From assembly GCA_020205615.1 (NCBI GenBank), contig JAINUW010000164.1, positions 1 through 64,000 of the forward strand: DNA of 64,000 nt, written 5' to 3'. Below are positions 23,880 through 35,141 of the stretch, one piece after another. The notes beneath the pieces are model-generated. The model was not told the origin of the DNA. It was given only the letters and a program-made list of their open reading frames with translations, and did not search any database. The position numbers and the translations under genes were made by a program. Position 1 is the stretch's first letter; every line of letters begins with the position of its first letter. This DNA comes from Panax quinquefolius. Its lineage: Eukaryota > Streptophyta > Magnoliopsida > Apiales > Araliaceae.

Positions 23880-24620
23880 CAAACTTCACTAAGCTTCTTT
23901 GGTTAGCCTCTCAAGATGCTTCTCTCGCAGCTTTCTTTCCGTTGTCCGAGACTTATTGTAAAGGGAAGCAAACTCCTTTGCTATCCCAGACGCTTTTGTT
24001 CTTATTATCCTTTGTTTTTGCCTTTCTATTTACCTTCTTTGAATCATTCTTCTTTTCGTAAGATCCTTGGCCCCTACCAAGAAGACTTGATCTTTCTTGG
24101 TGGAAAGTGACTCTCAAACATTTTTAATATATGTTAAGCAAATCAACGAGGTCGATATCTAGCTTGTTCATATGAAAAATTCACAACAATTGTGAAAGGA
24201 GTCCCGGAGTGAGTGCAAGATCAAATCTTGGCTCAACTCTCCATCCATGACAAAACTTGTTGTCCTAATCGATCAATCAAATTGATTATGTTAAGAACCT
24301 TTTATTCTGCATTTATATAGTGCCATTGGCCATTCTAGATCTAAGAGCTCCTTAGATATCTCGATATCTATCACCCCACTTTCCTCACCATCAACTACTT
24401 GATGTGCAGAATATAGTAGAGGATCCATAGTTTCATGCCGACGTCAAGCTTGTTACTCATGGATACGAGCATGATGCATCGAGCTAATGTGCATCATCTT
24501 CGCCACTTTCTAAAAGTAGCAATCTCTTCCTCAGAGGCATTGTCTCGCAACCATTGTAGGATAGGCGCGATTAAGGACATAAGATAGCTTTTTAGCTATG
24601 AGAACTATTCTCAAATTCCT
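23880..24620 (-). pseudogene. Ty1/copia gag remnant (UBN2 type)
   Basis: Read on the minus strand, about 24260-24060 includes DLILHSLRDSFHN, a broken MNKL block and KKDQVFLVGAKDL. These correspond to the UBN2/retrotran_gag_2 signature (LILQSLP.SF.QF...MNK, later KK..VLLVG) of plant copia gags. Sequence to about 24620 belongs to the gag N-terminus but is harder to read. No intact CCHC knuckle is visible. It is 5'-most of the coding blocks, as expected. Confidence 0.6.
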
Positions 24621-24895
24621 TAACCAATCCATTTAATTCTATTCGATTAATTTAGCATCTAATATGCTTCGTAAATGATAGTAATTTTAGACATTGTAAA
24701 ATTTCAGAAATGAATTTGTAATTAACAACATTTTAACATACATTCTATTATTAATTACCAAAATAAATTAGGTCTTGTTTTAAATTGGTATCTCCCACTA
24801 TTTTCTTCAAACTATATTACCTCACTTATATAGTTCGCAAAATCTAATTAAAGATTTGCTAGTGAGAATAAGGATCCCATTTCAAATGTATATAG

Positions 24896-25194
24896 CCTTT
24901 GTGGTGACACAACAAACTATATATAAATAAATAGGTAGACAACTTTTGTCAATTACATCAACTATGCAACTCCTCAGATTTTGCCTCTTAGATTATTTTG
25001 ATCAAGTGGTGGCACATCCGAATCAAAATTATCCAAGTTAAGTCCAACCTAGCACTCCATATATTCAAAAAGAAAAATATCATCCTTGTGGTGACACAAC
25101 AAAACAATATTGTTCAATTTTCTTTATAACATCAAATGTGATAAATTAACATCTTAAATACTTAATACTTGCCTTTGTGGTGACACAACAAACT
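24896..25194. repeat. Three copies of a 23-base motif in copia leader
   Basis: CCTTTGTGGTGACACAACAAA occurs at 24896-24918, 25084-25103 and 25172-25194, in the same orientation and separated by unrelated AT-rich DNA. On the transcribed (minus) strand it reads TTTGTTGTGTCACCACAAAG, itself partly palindromic (TTTGTTGTG and CACAACAAA). Function unknown. Confidence 0.8.
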
Positions 25195-25969
25195 CATATT
25201 AAATATTTAATACTCTATTAATTTTATCATGCTAGAAGGCTTACGCTCGATATTCCAAATATCTTTTGAACGCTTAGGACTTAATATAAAAATCGAGGGG
25301 TTTGTTATTAATTTGTCTCATTTGTTTAGCGCTGCAGCATTGCATATATATATATAAAATACGCCATTATATTAATGAACATGCCAAGCATGTTTGCATA
25401 ATATATAATATATATAGTATAAGCATGCACATATAGAATACTATATTCTACCCTTGATTGATTATGGACTTTTATTCTAGTTTCGTTCACTAGAGCCACC
25501 AAGTGAACCAAAAGGTCAAACCCTAGGGGTGCAAGAAAGTAATATTTAAATATAACTATTACATTTAAACCCTGCTCCATTACAAATGGGTCTTCAAGAG
25601 CTCCTTGTTTCTCGATCTCCAATTTTCAAAAATAATTCTAACTATTCCTATTACAAAACTATTTAAAATAAATAGAAACCTCGATCAGCAAAGCCAAGGG
25701 GAAGTACATAGAGGAGATAGAATTTACATTAAGAAAAATTAGAGAAGACGAGGTACGCAGAATCCCATTTAATAAAACCCATACATTCATGCATCCAACT
25801 AAAATAAAATCCAATCGCATCGGGTCAATAAATCCATAATCAATCCCATTTATTATCATACACATCACCATACGCATCAATAAATAACATTCATCTCATG
25901 AATAATAAACATTTAATATATATATTGATATCATTTAATGGGCAAATTTAGTTAGTATAAAATCTATTT

Positions 25970-26735
25970 TGAATCAAAATAAACTCCTTTATTTTAATCC
26001 AAATTTAAATCAAAATAAAACTATTTTATTTTAATTTATCCAATTTTGAATAAAATAAACTATTTTATTTTAATCAAAATTTTAATCAAAATAAACTCCT
26101 TTATTTTAATTAATTATGGAATCCAATTCAAGTAAAAAAAATCTTTAATTAAAATAAACTCTTTTATTTTAATTAATTATGGAATCCAATTCCATGTAAT
26201 AAAAAAAAATTTGATTAAAATAAACTCTTTTATTTTAATTAATTTGGAATCCAATTCCATGTTAAAAAAAAAAAAAACTTTTATTAAAGGAAACACGGAT
26301 ATTCTTTTCCTATTCACAAATAAACTCTTTATTTTGAATAATATGAAATCTTATTTCATATTTAAATAAACTCCTTTATTTAAGGAAACATGGATTTTCT
26401 TTCCTATTCACAAATAAACTCTTTTATTTTGAATAATATGAAATCTTATTTCATATTTAAATAAACTCCTTTATTTAAGGAAAAATAAAATCCAATTTCA
26501 ACTCCAATTAGTTATCATGGAATCCAATTCCAACTCTAATTAGTTAGCATGAAATCTAATTTTAAAATTAAAATAAATCTTTTATTTTAATATTAAAATA
26601 AACCTTTTATTTTAAGATTAAAATAAACCTTTTATTTTAATTATAAAATTATTAAAATTAAAATAAAACTTTATATTTTAATATTAAAATAAACCTTTTA
26701 TTTTAAAATTAAAATAAATTTTTATTTTAATTATA
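25970..26735. repeat. Array of short palindromes in copia leader
   Basis: About fifteen copies of a small inverted repeat of the type AAAATAAACTCCTTTATTTT, spaced by AATTAATTTGGAATCCAATT or similar. Two larger direct repeats of about 95 bases lie at 26305-26395 and 26400-26480 (AATAATATGAAATCTTATTT). The last part (26570-26730) is almost pure ATTAAAATAAACCTTTTATTTTAA units. No coding capacity. Confidence 0.85.
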
Positions 26736-26745
26736 TAATAATAAG

Positions 26746-26746
<1 letters not shown>

Positions 26747-26834
<88 letters not shown>
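26747..26834. repeat. (TA)n microsatellite
   Basis: An uninterrupted TA dinucleotide run of about 88 bases, the longest simple repeat in the window. A shorter one lies at 55308-55331. Confidence 0.97.
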
Positions 26835-26836
<2 letters not shown>

Positions 26837-27189
26837 ATAAGCAACCTGCTAAAAATTTCCGTGCATTCCTTAGATTAACTTGTTTCCTGTTGCTGAGTTT
26901 AGCAAAAAAAAGGAAGATTGCCACGCTGCCTTGAAAACCGTGCATAACCTCAAAAAGAAAAAAAAACTTCTGGCATGTTTGTGTCACGGTTTTATGAGCA
27001 CTTAAAAAAAAAAAAAAAAATTCCTAACTTCCGTGCATCACGCCAAGTTCGGTATTAAAAAAAACTTTTTTTTTTTTTTTTTTATTTATAAATTTTATAT
27101 AAAAAAATTATGCCCAATAAAATTGTTCTAAACACATATCAACATACATATCAAATCTGAACAATTAATAATTCGCATAAAGGTTTGGG

Positions 27190-27200
27190 CTCGATGCCAT
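27190..27200 (-). other. Copia primer binding site (initiator tRNA-Met)
   Basis: The minus strand reads ATGGCATCGAGC, two small changes from ATGGTATCAGAGC. It adjoins the inner end of the right LTR and shows that the element runs on the minus strand. Confidence 0.65.
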
Positions 27201-29037
27201 CGTTAGGTTTGTAAAATTCATAACGCAATCAAATTGCATAAAAATGCTAAAGCGTGTAAAATCGTAGTTTAAAAATTTTTACAAACCATATACCCTTGAT
27301 CATCCTTTATGCATAATTATTAATTAAACGAAAAGATAAAGAATAAATCATACCTCAAGATCGAGCTTCCTCGTACAAGTTCACCTCCAAATCCTTTCGC
27401 TCAATCTTGAATCCACCGGGTTTGGTTCCTTCCTTCGATCAACGTTAGCCACCCAAATGTTTGGCCTCTCAGAGGTGATCCACCAAGGAAGAATAAAATT
27501 CAAGAAGATGGGTGTTATGGCTAACCCTAGTTTTCTATCTCTATAAAAAGGCATACTCCCAACAACTTGGAATTATTACGTATGTTCAAAAAATCAACAA
27601 CCCATCCCACCCATAATAAGACTCCTCTTATTTATAGATGTGGCAAACCCACCTTAACAATTAAGGAATTGGGTTTTAATTAATTAATTAAATTTTAATT
27701 AATTAAGCTCCCTAATCTTATTAGGGATAATTAATTAAACTCCTTTAACTAATTTTTCTTCCTAATCCAATTAGGAATAAATGAGAGTATTTATATTAAA
27801 TTAATTCCTAAACTCTTTTAGAAATTAAAATAATAATAATTGTAATAATATTAATAAGACTCTCTTATTAATTTATATTTAATATTTCTAAAATATTAAA
27901 TAATAATATTAAGCTATTTAATTTATTCTATCACCATAGATTAAATTAAATATACTTAACATATTATTACGATTATGCCATTAACTTCTTAAATAATTAT
28001 TCTTCCTTTTTATGGTGTGACCCTTTAGGTTCTCCATATTAAACCGGTTGTGAATAAATCAATTAGAATAATTCTAATCTTATTTAAATAAATAAATTAA
28101 ACAATTAATTTATTTAAATAATATTTATTCTACAATAGGATAAGTTCTCCCTAAACGATCAACGACTTTCCAGATAATATAGATTTCAACATTAATCATT
28201 AAAAGAACCTTTGAGTAATAGTTACCAGATAATTCAATCCTTCCACCATACAATGTCCCAATTAAATATAAGATATGGAATTATCGTCAAGTCTTATTTT
28301 ATTTAATTATATGTATTTCGATCCTTAAATGCATAACTCAAATAATGCAAATTAGAAACTCCTTTCTAATTTCATTCGCTTTGCCAAGGACTACTGGGTT
28401 GTCATTTATCGAATCACATAGACATTTTCTTCTTTTATTAGAAGTGGTAGATTCTTTATCGATCATACATTATCTCCATGCACAACTTATTATACCCAAG
28501 CATACCCTTTGATATACCCTAAGGGTCTTAAGGAATAAGTCAAAGTATAACTCATCATACACAAGATACTATGATGATCTCAAGTCCAAGGATCACTTCA
28601 GACTACTATCACTACAGAATTCCTATCGACAGCAAATAAAACTCCATTAGGTATTCCTTATGAGCCAACGCTCAAATGAACTTATTCTCTAATAAGCACC
28701 TACATACTGCTTTTAGTGTTCCACACAAATGATCATGAGATCAATCATCCTCATCCAATGAGCAAGCAACGATGTATCAATCTATCCGGATTCACTAATC
28801 CCCAATTTAGTAATCCAATGATTGGGAACTATTTTAGTTTTAAGCTTTCTAAGAATTTAGATCTCATTAGAATGATCATCATCATTATTCTAAAAGCATC
28901 GCTTAAAACTATGGGTTTATCACATATTATAAAACAAAGATCATGTAGATAATTAAAAGCCTTTAATAAATTAATACTTTTTATTAATAAATGAATAAGA
29001 TTGTTACAAAGTATATGCTTTATCATCAAACATGATT
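27201..29037 (-). repeat. Ty1/copia LTR, right copy (5' LTR)
   Basis: Partner of 19770-21565. Homology between the two ends at CATCAAACATGAT (29037 here), which sets the LTR 5' edge at about TGTTTGATG on the minus strand. Similarity is high, with mostly short length differences, consistent with a fairly recent insertion plus sequence noise. The LTR promoter is not obvious because the region is AT-rich throughout. Confidence 0.85.
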
Positions 29038-30400
29038 CAACGATCCATGCACCATCACTCTATTCCTCTGTTATCCCCACTCGACCCAGCTACATTATTA
29101 TTACCTGAAAGAAATTGTGAAACAAAAGAGTGAGCACAAATAGCCCAGTAAATAATATTATGACCAAAGATAATCAAATTATCAATACATCAGTAATAAA
29201 TTAGATATTTAGAACATATGTTAGATGATAAAAGTGTTTAACCATAATTATAACAGAATCAACAATCCATTAGAAGAGTTAAGTAGAACATAATGTCTAC
29301 AATTTTCTCCAAATTAAAAGTCCATCATTAATATTTTATTTATGTAATACGCATCAACAGTTCTTTGTTGTACCCAATACAAAAAGAACTTCCATCATCT
29401 GTATTCACCTGAACCACCAAAGATTATATTTAAATTCACAATTCATGTTTATAATAATGTAAAACAACAATTTCTCCTTGTCACAAAAGCTTAATAGAAC
29501 TTTCACTCAATGTCCTTGCCACAAAGGCTAAAGACACTCAATAATCATATCGTCTATACACCTTACACCAAAGACATTTAAATGTAACAACAATGGTCAT
29601 CATACCAATTAATTGTCTATCTTTACACTACGGGTCAAAGATATTCAACTGTAATATCGATGGTCATGATCATGCCAATCAATTGTTTATCTTTGCACTA
29701 CGGACCAAAGATGTTAAACTATAAATCCAATGATCATGCCAAACAATAGTCTATCTTTGCATTACGGGCCAAATATATTTATTTGTATCATCGGTGGTCA
29801 TGATCATGTAAAATACATGTCCATCTTTGCACTACAGGCCAAAGATATCAATCAACAGTTCTTCTTTGCACTACGACCAAAGATATCAATCAACAGTTCT
29901 TCTTTGCACTACGGGCCAAATAGAACTTTAATCACAAGTCTTTATCTGTAACATTAAAGGTCATGATTATACCAATATACAATTTCTGATCATAATCATA
30001 CAAATCAACAATTCATCTTTGCAGTATGGACCAAAGATATTCATCAATCAATAGTTCATTTTTGCACTACGAGCCAAAGATAACTTTCACCACAATTTAA
30101 GTCTGATGATTATGACAATGATATAAAGAATGAATCTAGTGAGATCAATGATAAATATTAGAGATTTATAATTCAATTTATTTAGAGTTCAAGAATGTCC
30201 AAATTGTCAACATGAAGATCAAAACATGGATTCAATTTCAAGAATAAGATTCATAAAAGATAACTTGGACAAAAAAAGAAATTAAATTCTATTGTGAATA
30301 GTACTCATGAATAGTAACGTATGAATATTACCCATGAATACTAACGTATGAATAGTACTCCGAATAAATAGTATCCCGACATGAAAAGATTAAAATTTCA
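29038..30400 (-). repeat. Antisense gypsy LTR fragment with expanded sub-repeats
   Basis: Begins inside the 3' quarter of the gypsy LTR (reverse of the GAGCTCACCC block near 29130, as at 17725) and runs to the ACTATTCATGAATAGT array at 30290-30372. The part in between is dominated by copies of a TCTTTGCACTACGGGCCAAA unit. It stops before reaching the TATA region, so it is 5' truncated. Frames inside it, such as 29730-29951, are made of the repeat and are not genes. Confidence 0.7.
29500..30090. repeat. CTTTGCACTACGGGCCAAAG sub-repeat array
   Basis: About nine copies at 40-70 base spacing (for example 29625, 29690, 29755, 29825, 29865, 29900, 30015 and 30060). Each copy contains an inverted repeat ATCTTTG..CAAAGAT around a GC-rich loop. 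The + strand LTRs carry only about four copies (2515-2690, 6530-6725, 13435-13635). Spacers contain ATGGTCATGATCATG, another near-palindrome. Confidence 0.8.
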
Positions 30401-30461
30401 ATAAGAGAGTTCAGACCATTTTGAATTTGAATGAGTGAGAAAGTATTAAATGAATTTCTTA

Positions 30462-30930
30462 ATCCATTTTGAATTTGAATCTATTTTGTATTAATAGATT
30501 TCAACTTCTCATAAAGGGGTAGTGATGTAATTTCAAACAAATTTTAATTGTTAAATGATAGTATTAAATGACTTTCTTAATCTATGTACAAAAATCTTAA
30601 ACGACAATCTTTTAGGAACGGATGTAGTAAAAAAATTCTCATTTTAACACTGGAGTTAGCCTAAAATTAGTGTTAAGTCTTTTAAAAAGATAGAACCTAT
30701 TTTGAATTTGAATCTATTTTGTATTAATAAATTTTAATTTCCTATAAAGGGGTAGTGATGAAATTTTAAATAAATTTTAATCGTTAAATGATAGTATTAA
30801 TTGACTTTCTTAATCCATATGTAAAAATCTTAAACGACAATTTTTTAGAAACAGAAGTAGTAAAAAATTTCTCATTTTAGCACTGGAGTTAGCCTAAAAT
30901 TAGTGTTAAGTCTTTTTTAAAAAAAACAGT
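30462..30930. repeat. Tandem duplication, about 235-bp unit
   Basis: 30462-30700 and 30701-30930 share order and wording (TTGAATTTGAATCTATTTTG, AAAGGGGTAGTGATG, TAAATGATAGTATTAA, then a GGAGTTAGCCTAAAATTAG end) at roughly 88-90% identity. The first bases recur once more at 31697-31730. No coding potential. Origin unknown. Confidence 0.85.
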
Positions 30931-32475
30931 GTTTCTGTCATTTGATCGAATAACAATCATAAATTCTAGTCGGACCAAGAGAAAATGTATGCAAATTAAA
31001 ATAAGTTGGGGGATACCACACAAGATGCAATAACAAAATGTGTCGTTCAATTGGAAATAGTATATATTACTTTCTATCCATTTTTATTTAGCAAGCACCT
31101 TGATTTAGGTGTGTTTTAAATCTAACACTCAGTTACCGAGTTTTAGAAAATTTTAATTTTCTATTCAATTCTTTTGTTACTGAAATTTTTTAATAAACTA
31201 AAAAAAAAATAAAATGGACAGAAAATTTGATCATTTTTCTTGTCAAATTTCTCCGTCAATTTAAGGGGTAACTCAGTAACTTAAATGTAGAATCTAAGTT
31301 TTCTTCTCTTTTACTTTATAAACTCGGTAACAAAGTGACAAAAAACTTACTAATTTTTTATTCTTTTCTTTTTCATTAAAAATTAATTTTTTTATTATTT
31401 TCTTTTCCGTTCCAAACTCAAAAACATAATGTAAGTGGACATATTCGAGCATCAGAAAACTAAATAATATAGGTAAATACTTTTAAATCCATATTATAAC
31501 CTCTATATTATAAATACAATAAAATTTATATAAGTATAAAATATTAATTTAAATGTAAACTGCCTTTTTCTTTTCTTTTATAAGCCCGCTAACAACATAA
31601 AACAAAATTACAAATTTTCTTTAATATTTTTTTAGTTTTTTCTATTCTTTTCTTTTTCATCAACAAACTGAGAAACATAGTGTACGCAATCTATATTAAT
31701 AAGATAGAACTCATTTTGAATTTGAGCGAAAAAGTTTTAAAACGATTCAAATTCATTCTAATTGATTTAGGCGAAAAAACACAATAACGATTCAGATTTA
31801 TTCCAATTAATTTTAGCAGAAAAAGGTGATGGGAGAGAAAGGAGGAGAGAGAAAATAAAAGTGAAATTATTAAAACAAAGAGAGAGAAAGAATTTAAATA
31901 ATTACTAATAATTGAATATATCAACTGTACAACAGTGATCATCTTTTCCACACTAGGCATCCAAATGGACCAAATCCCTTGGGTGGATAATGTGAAATTA
32001 AAATGATGTTAAGGCAAGTAAATCATGCCATGCTCCTCCAGTATGTGTTGATGTTAAAAGCCATTGTCTAGATAATGAAACCAATATAAAAAGAGGTTGA
32101 CGAGCATTTCCCGTCAAAAAAAATTGGACAAGAATATAGTAGTATTTGTGTACACATCCGGCGCCAAAGACAAACATCAAGGTAAAATATGATAGTAAAA
32201 GTTTTAACAATGTATTCAAACATACTGCACAAAACAGCAAAAAAGATGTAAACATGAAGAAATGTTTGAATAACAACTAACCCAGAAAATTCTATGAAAA
32301 AAACAATGTCCTTCCCTATGTAAATTACTACTCCAAAGTTATCATTCTTTCCAACAAAAGCACGGCCAGCCAATCTGTACTTTATGATAGCAAACAGAAC
32401 CAGACTAAATACAAATCATGAAGTTAAAATCTCCAATTTAGTGAAACATTACTGGCAAGAAAAAATAAAATTCGA
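30931..32475. other. AT-rich intergenic stretch, no gene seen
   Basis: Short frames here (31691-31960, 31998-32373 minus) are unsupported. A region around 32068-32373 gives a hydrophobic minus-strand frame beginning AGRAFVGKNDNFGVV, which could be a decayed exon but matches nothing I recognise. Several 'CTCAGTTACCGAGTTTT' / 'AACTCGGTAACAAAG' words at 31125-31345 suggest an old inverted repeat. Part may be 3' flank of the minus-strand gene ending at 32903. Confidence 0.4.
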
Positions 32476-32662
32476 AGAGCCAAAAAAACTCCAATGAATT
32501 GTCAGCCAGAATCCAATTCATAAAACACAATCATTTGAGCTCATATATCTTAGGAAATAAAATACAAAGGGCTGGCAAAAAAACTCCAATGAATTATTAG
32601 AGCCAGAATCCAACTCATAAAACACAATCATTTAAGCTCATATATTTTAGGAAACTATTGAG
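32476..32662. repeat. Tandem duplication, about 93 bp
   Basis: Two adjacent units (32476-32568, 32571-32662) sharing AAAAAAACTCCAATGAATT, AGCCAGAATCCAA, TCATAAAACACAATCATTT and AGCTCATATAT, with a few substitutions. They lie 240 bases past the stop codon of the minus-strand gene, probably in its 3' UTR or flank. Confidence 0.85.
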
Positions 32663-32902
32663 TTCACTAACCAGCCCATCAATGATAACACCTCTCCACT
32701 CTCCATTCATGTAGAGAACCTTTTGGAATACTTTCGAATGCATGTTTGACTGCCAGACTACACATAATTTTTGGGGTTGACTTAGAATCCCAGAAAACAT
32801 TATTGACACTTGGTTAAAGACGCAAAATTTAATCATCAACCAGCAACATGATTAGGCAGCAAAGTCGTCTTGGCAAAGATCACATGTGCTACTTAAAAAT
32901 TC

Positions 32903-33121
32903 TTATGAAACAGTTTGACTAAGCTTTACAACCTCCTCTAGCAATCGATTAACAGAAGTCTTAATCTCAACAGGTACTACCAACTGTGGATGTACCGATT
33001 CCAAAGCATACAGGGAAATGACATTCATTACCGCAGGTAAATGCAAATTCTTGGTATTGTTATTCCAGACACTCTGGTTCACAAACTTGCAAGATTGTTT
33101 TAGAACACACTTACTGCAAAC
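32903..33121 (-). CDS. OZ/VAR3-like protein, exon 3 (last)
   Basis: Final coding exon, 219 bases including TAA. The acceptor is TACCTTCAG before GTT at 33121. It begins VCSKCVLKQSCKFVNQSVW, then AVMNVISLYALE and VPVEIKTSVNRLLEEVVKLS to the stop. From memory, a Cys-rich block (CxxC..C) followed by an 'A.VM..I.LYALE' helix and an 'IK.SV.RLL.E' helix is typical of the domain found in plant organellar RanBP2-zinc-finger proteins of the OZ/VAR3 family. No RanBP2 finger is present here. Reading phase matches exon 2 exactly. Family call is moderate; that this is a real exon is strong. Confidence 0.75.
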   Translation of the reverse strand, partial: VCSKCVLKQSCKFVNQSVWNNNTKNLHLPAVMNVISLYALESVHPQLVVPVEIKTSVNRLLEEVVKLSQTVS

Positions 33122-33242
33122 CTGAAGGTAAGCACATAAAAGTTGAGATCAACGAAAAAGGAAATTAAAATATAAGTTATTTGTAAAGCACAGCAGAAGA
33201 GTAATTGAATGAGGGAACAATTGAATGGGATGATTGACTGAC

Positions 33243-33360
33243 CGTGTTTTCTGGAATCTTGAAGAAAGTACGCAATGTTTTTGCAGAAATAACAGTCTTC
33301 TTTGACAGGGAAGGGCAACCAAAGAGGGCAACCTTTTTCAATTCACTGCCTGATAACCAT
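33243..33360 (-). CDS. OZ/VAR3-like protein, exon 2
   Basis: 118-base exon between an AG acceptor (GTGTCTCAG, 33361-33369) and a GTCAGT donor. It first completes a Lys codon split from exon 1, then reads WLSGSELKKVALFGCPSLS, then KKTVISAKTLRTFF and KIPENT. It joins exon 3 in phase 0. The WLSG..LKKVALFGCPS block is highly typical of the OZ/VAR3-related family. In the window only one copy of this exon exists, downstream of two copies of exon 1. Confidence 0.78.
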
Positions 33361-34012
33361 CTGAGACACATAATTTGAGTTCATAAAAATCAGGAAATTA
33401 AGATAAAATGAGGGGCAGTCGGGAAGAATACAAATGTTTAAGCATATGGAAGCAGAGCCACCAATTAAACTGAACAAGTTAAATTCACTACGGACATGAA
33501 GAAACACAATAACACTAACTGACTAACATATATACATTTGAGTTGAACCGGACTGTCCATATGGCTCAGGCTATTCTGAAAATGTCACTATTTTGGAGGA
33601 AACAGCTGAAAGTCTGTACTCCCACATTGTTAAGTATTGTTTTATGGTATGTATATGTTTTCACTTTAGTGACTTGAAAGTCAACCTATAACAATTTGAC
33701 AAGTTTCTCTCACTTATAAGATTTAACATAGTTACAACGTAATTTCAACATTTGAGAGTAATTGATTGTATTCATTGTTATGTTGTGTTTTTGAAGCGTG
33801 TGACCTGTACCAACTTGTCCCTTCTGACACAAAAGGTCTCAAGTTGCTTCAAAACCATACAACCATACCATAATAGTTTTGCCTTCTCCTTTTAATTGCA
33901 TGATTTGAGGATCATGTTTCATGGTTGATTGATATTGCTACTTTTCCTCTAGCCTGACATATATCCATCTTAATATTTATTTTGATGAGACTTAACAAAA
34001 AGAACACTTAAT

Positions 34013-34240
34013 TACTCCCTTTGTTACACAAAAAGAGTCTCATTTGTCAATTTTTTTTGTTCCACAAAAAGAGCCCTCTTTTTACTTCTAGCAATGTCCT
34101 TAAATTTAATATCATGCCAACACTTAAAACACTATTAAACTACCAACATATCATTTTTAGGCATAAGCATGGAACAAAAATACATTCTTAATATTTGTAA
34201 GTTTTGCGAATGGGATTCTTTATGTGGAACAAAGGGAGTA
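34013..34240. mobile_element. Stowaway-like MITE
   Basis: 228 bp with terminal inverted repeats ACTCCCTTTGTT and AACAAAGGGAGT and TA at both ends, the Tc1/mariner-type target duplication. It has no coding capacity. It lies in intron 1 of the minus-strand gene. The left breakpoint of the 1.8-kb duplication falls inside it (34086-34088), so the second copy at 35891-36045 contains only its right two thirds. Confidence 0.85.
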
Positions 34241-34317
34241 TATTCTCATCTTTCATCTGTGAAATATTGAGCTTGAATATAAGCTCATAAAGTTGGAGCC
34301 ATAAAGAATATGTTTTA

Positions 34318-34402
34318 TACTCCCTATGTTCTAAAAGACTAGGACCAATTTCTTTGTAACACATAATAAATAGGACACTTTTTTCATCTAACGGAGGGAT
34401 TA
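34318..34402. mobile_element. Short Stowaway-like MITE relic
   Basis: 85 bp running from TACTCCCTATGTTC to AACGGAGGGATTA, imperfect inverted ends of the CTCCCTCCGT class. It is duplicated with the surrounding intron at about 36123-36208. Confidence 0.65.
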
Positions 34403-35141
34403 TTTTTCAAAGATAGATATAGTACTCACATAAGTTTTTTTTTAAGTAGAAATTAATCTAGAACACAGTCACAGACAACTAAGTACTGATGCTTAAACTT
34501 TAGGATAACTTGGGTGCATATGCAAAGCAGTAAAGTTACAGCTTTGTGCAATTGGCAACAATCACATATTATAACAGAGAATCATTGAAGATAAATAGTT
34601 ATTAAACATTGAGCTTCACCGACTAAGGATTAATGTTCAAGGGAAATTGGAAGAGAGACACCAAATACAGATAAGGGAAAAGACCAACACCATGAGATCA
34701 GAAGTGCTTCATGGCTTTATGAATAATTGAAGGAAAAGAAGGATGAAAAACATAGAACTGAGGAGGCCAGCAGGCAAAAGAGACCAATCATCTTAATAAG
34801 CTAGCGCCGTACAGGTAGAAAAGTACCCTAACAAATTAATACATCGGAGAATCGGATGGCCTGCCATTCGATATATTGTTAAATCATTAAAGTGTCATTA
34901 CACTTTCTAGTTTCCTATAGTTAATTCTATTTTATATTTTTCCCCCTTGGCGCTCTGATCTGAAGTTTGATATTTTAATCAACTCATAGCTAGCCACTTA
35001 ATAGTAAGTTTTAGTATAAATTCAAGGAAAAGTTACAACTTGAGAACTCCCAAAATCAATCTCATATTTTCAAGATCACCCTCTATAAGGTAAAAAAAAG
35101 ATGTATAGATAAAAATGTATACAACAAATTAATATCCTTAC

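Noticed and set aside
26727..26987. Minus-strand ORF ending in a long Ile-Tyr repeat
   Set aside because: Produced by the (TA)n microsatellite in the copia leader; no coding signal.
29500..30090. Regularly spaced repeats suggesting a CRISPR array
   Set aside because: The units are diverged, irregularly spaced and self-complementary, spacers are related to each other, and the sequence is part of a plant gypsy LTR family.
32068..32373. Minus ORF beginning AGRAFVGKNDNFGVV as a further exon of the OZ/VAR3-like gene
   Set aside because: The gene already ends in a stop at 32903 with a complete domain; no in-phase acceptor or family match links this frame to it.
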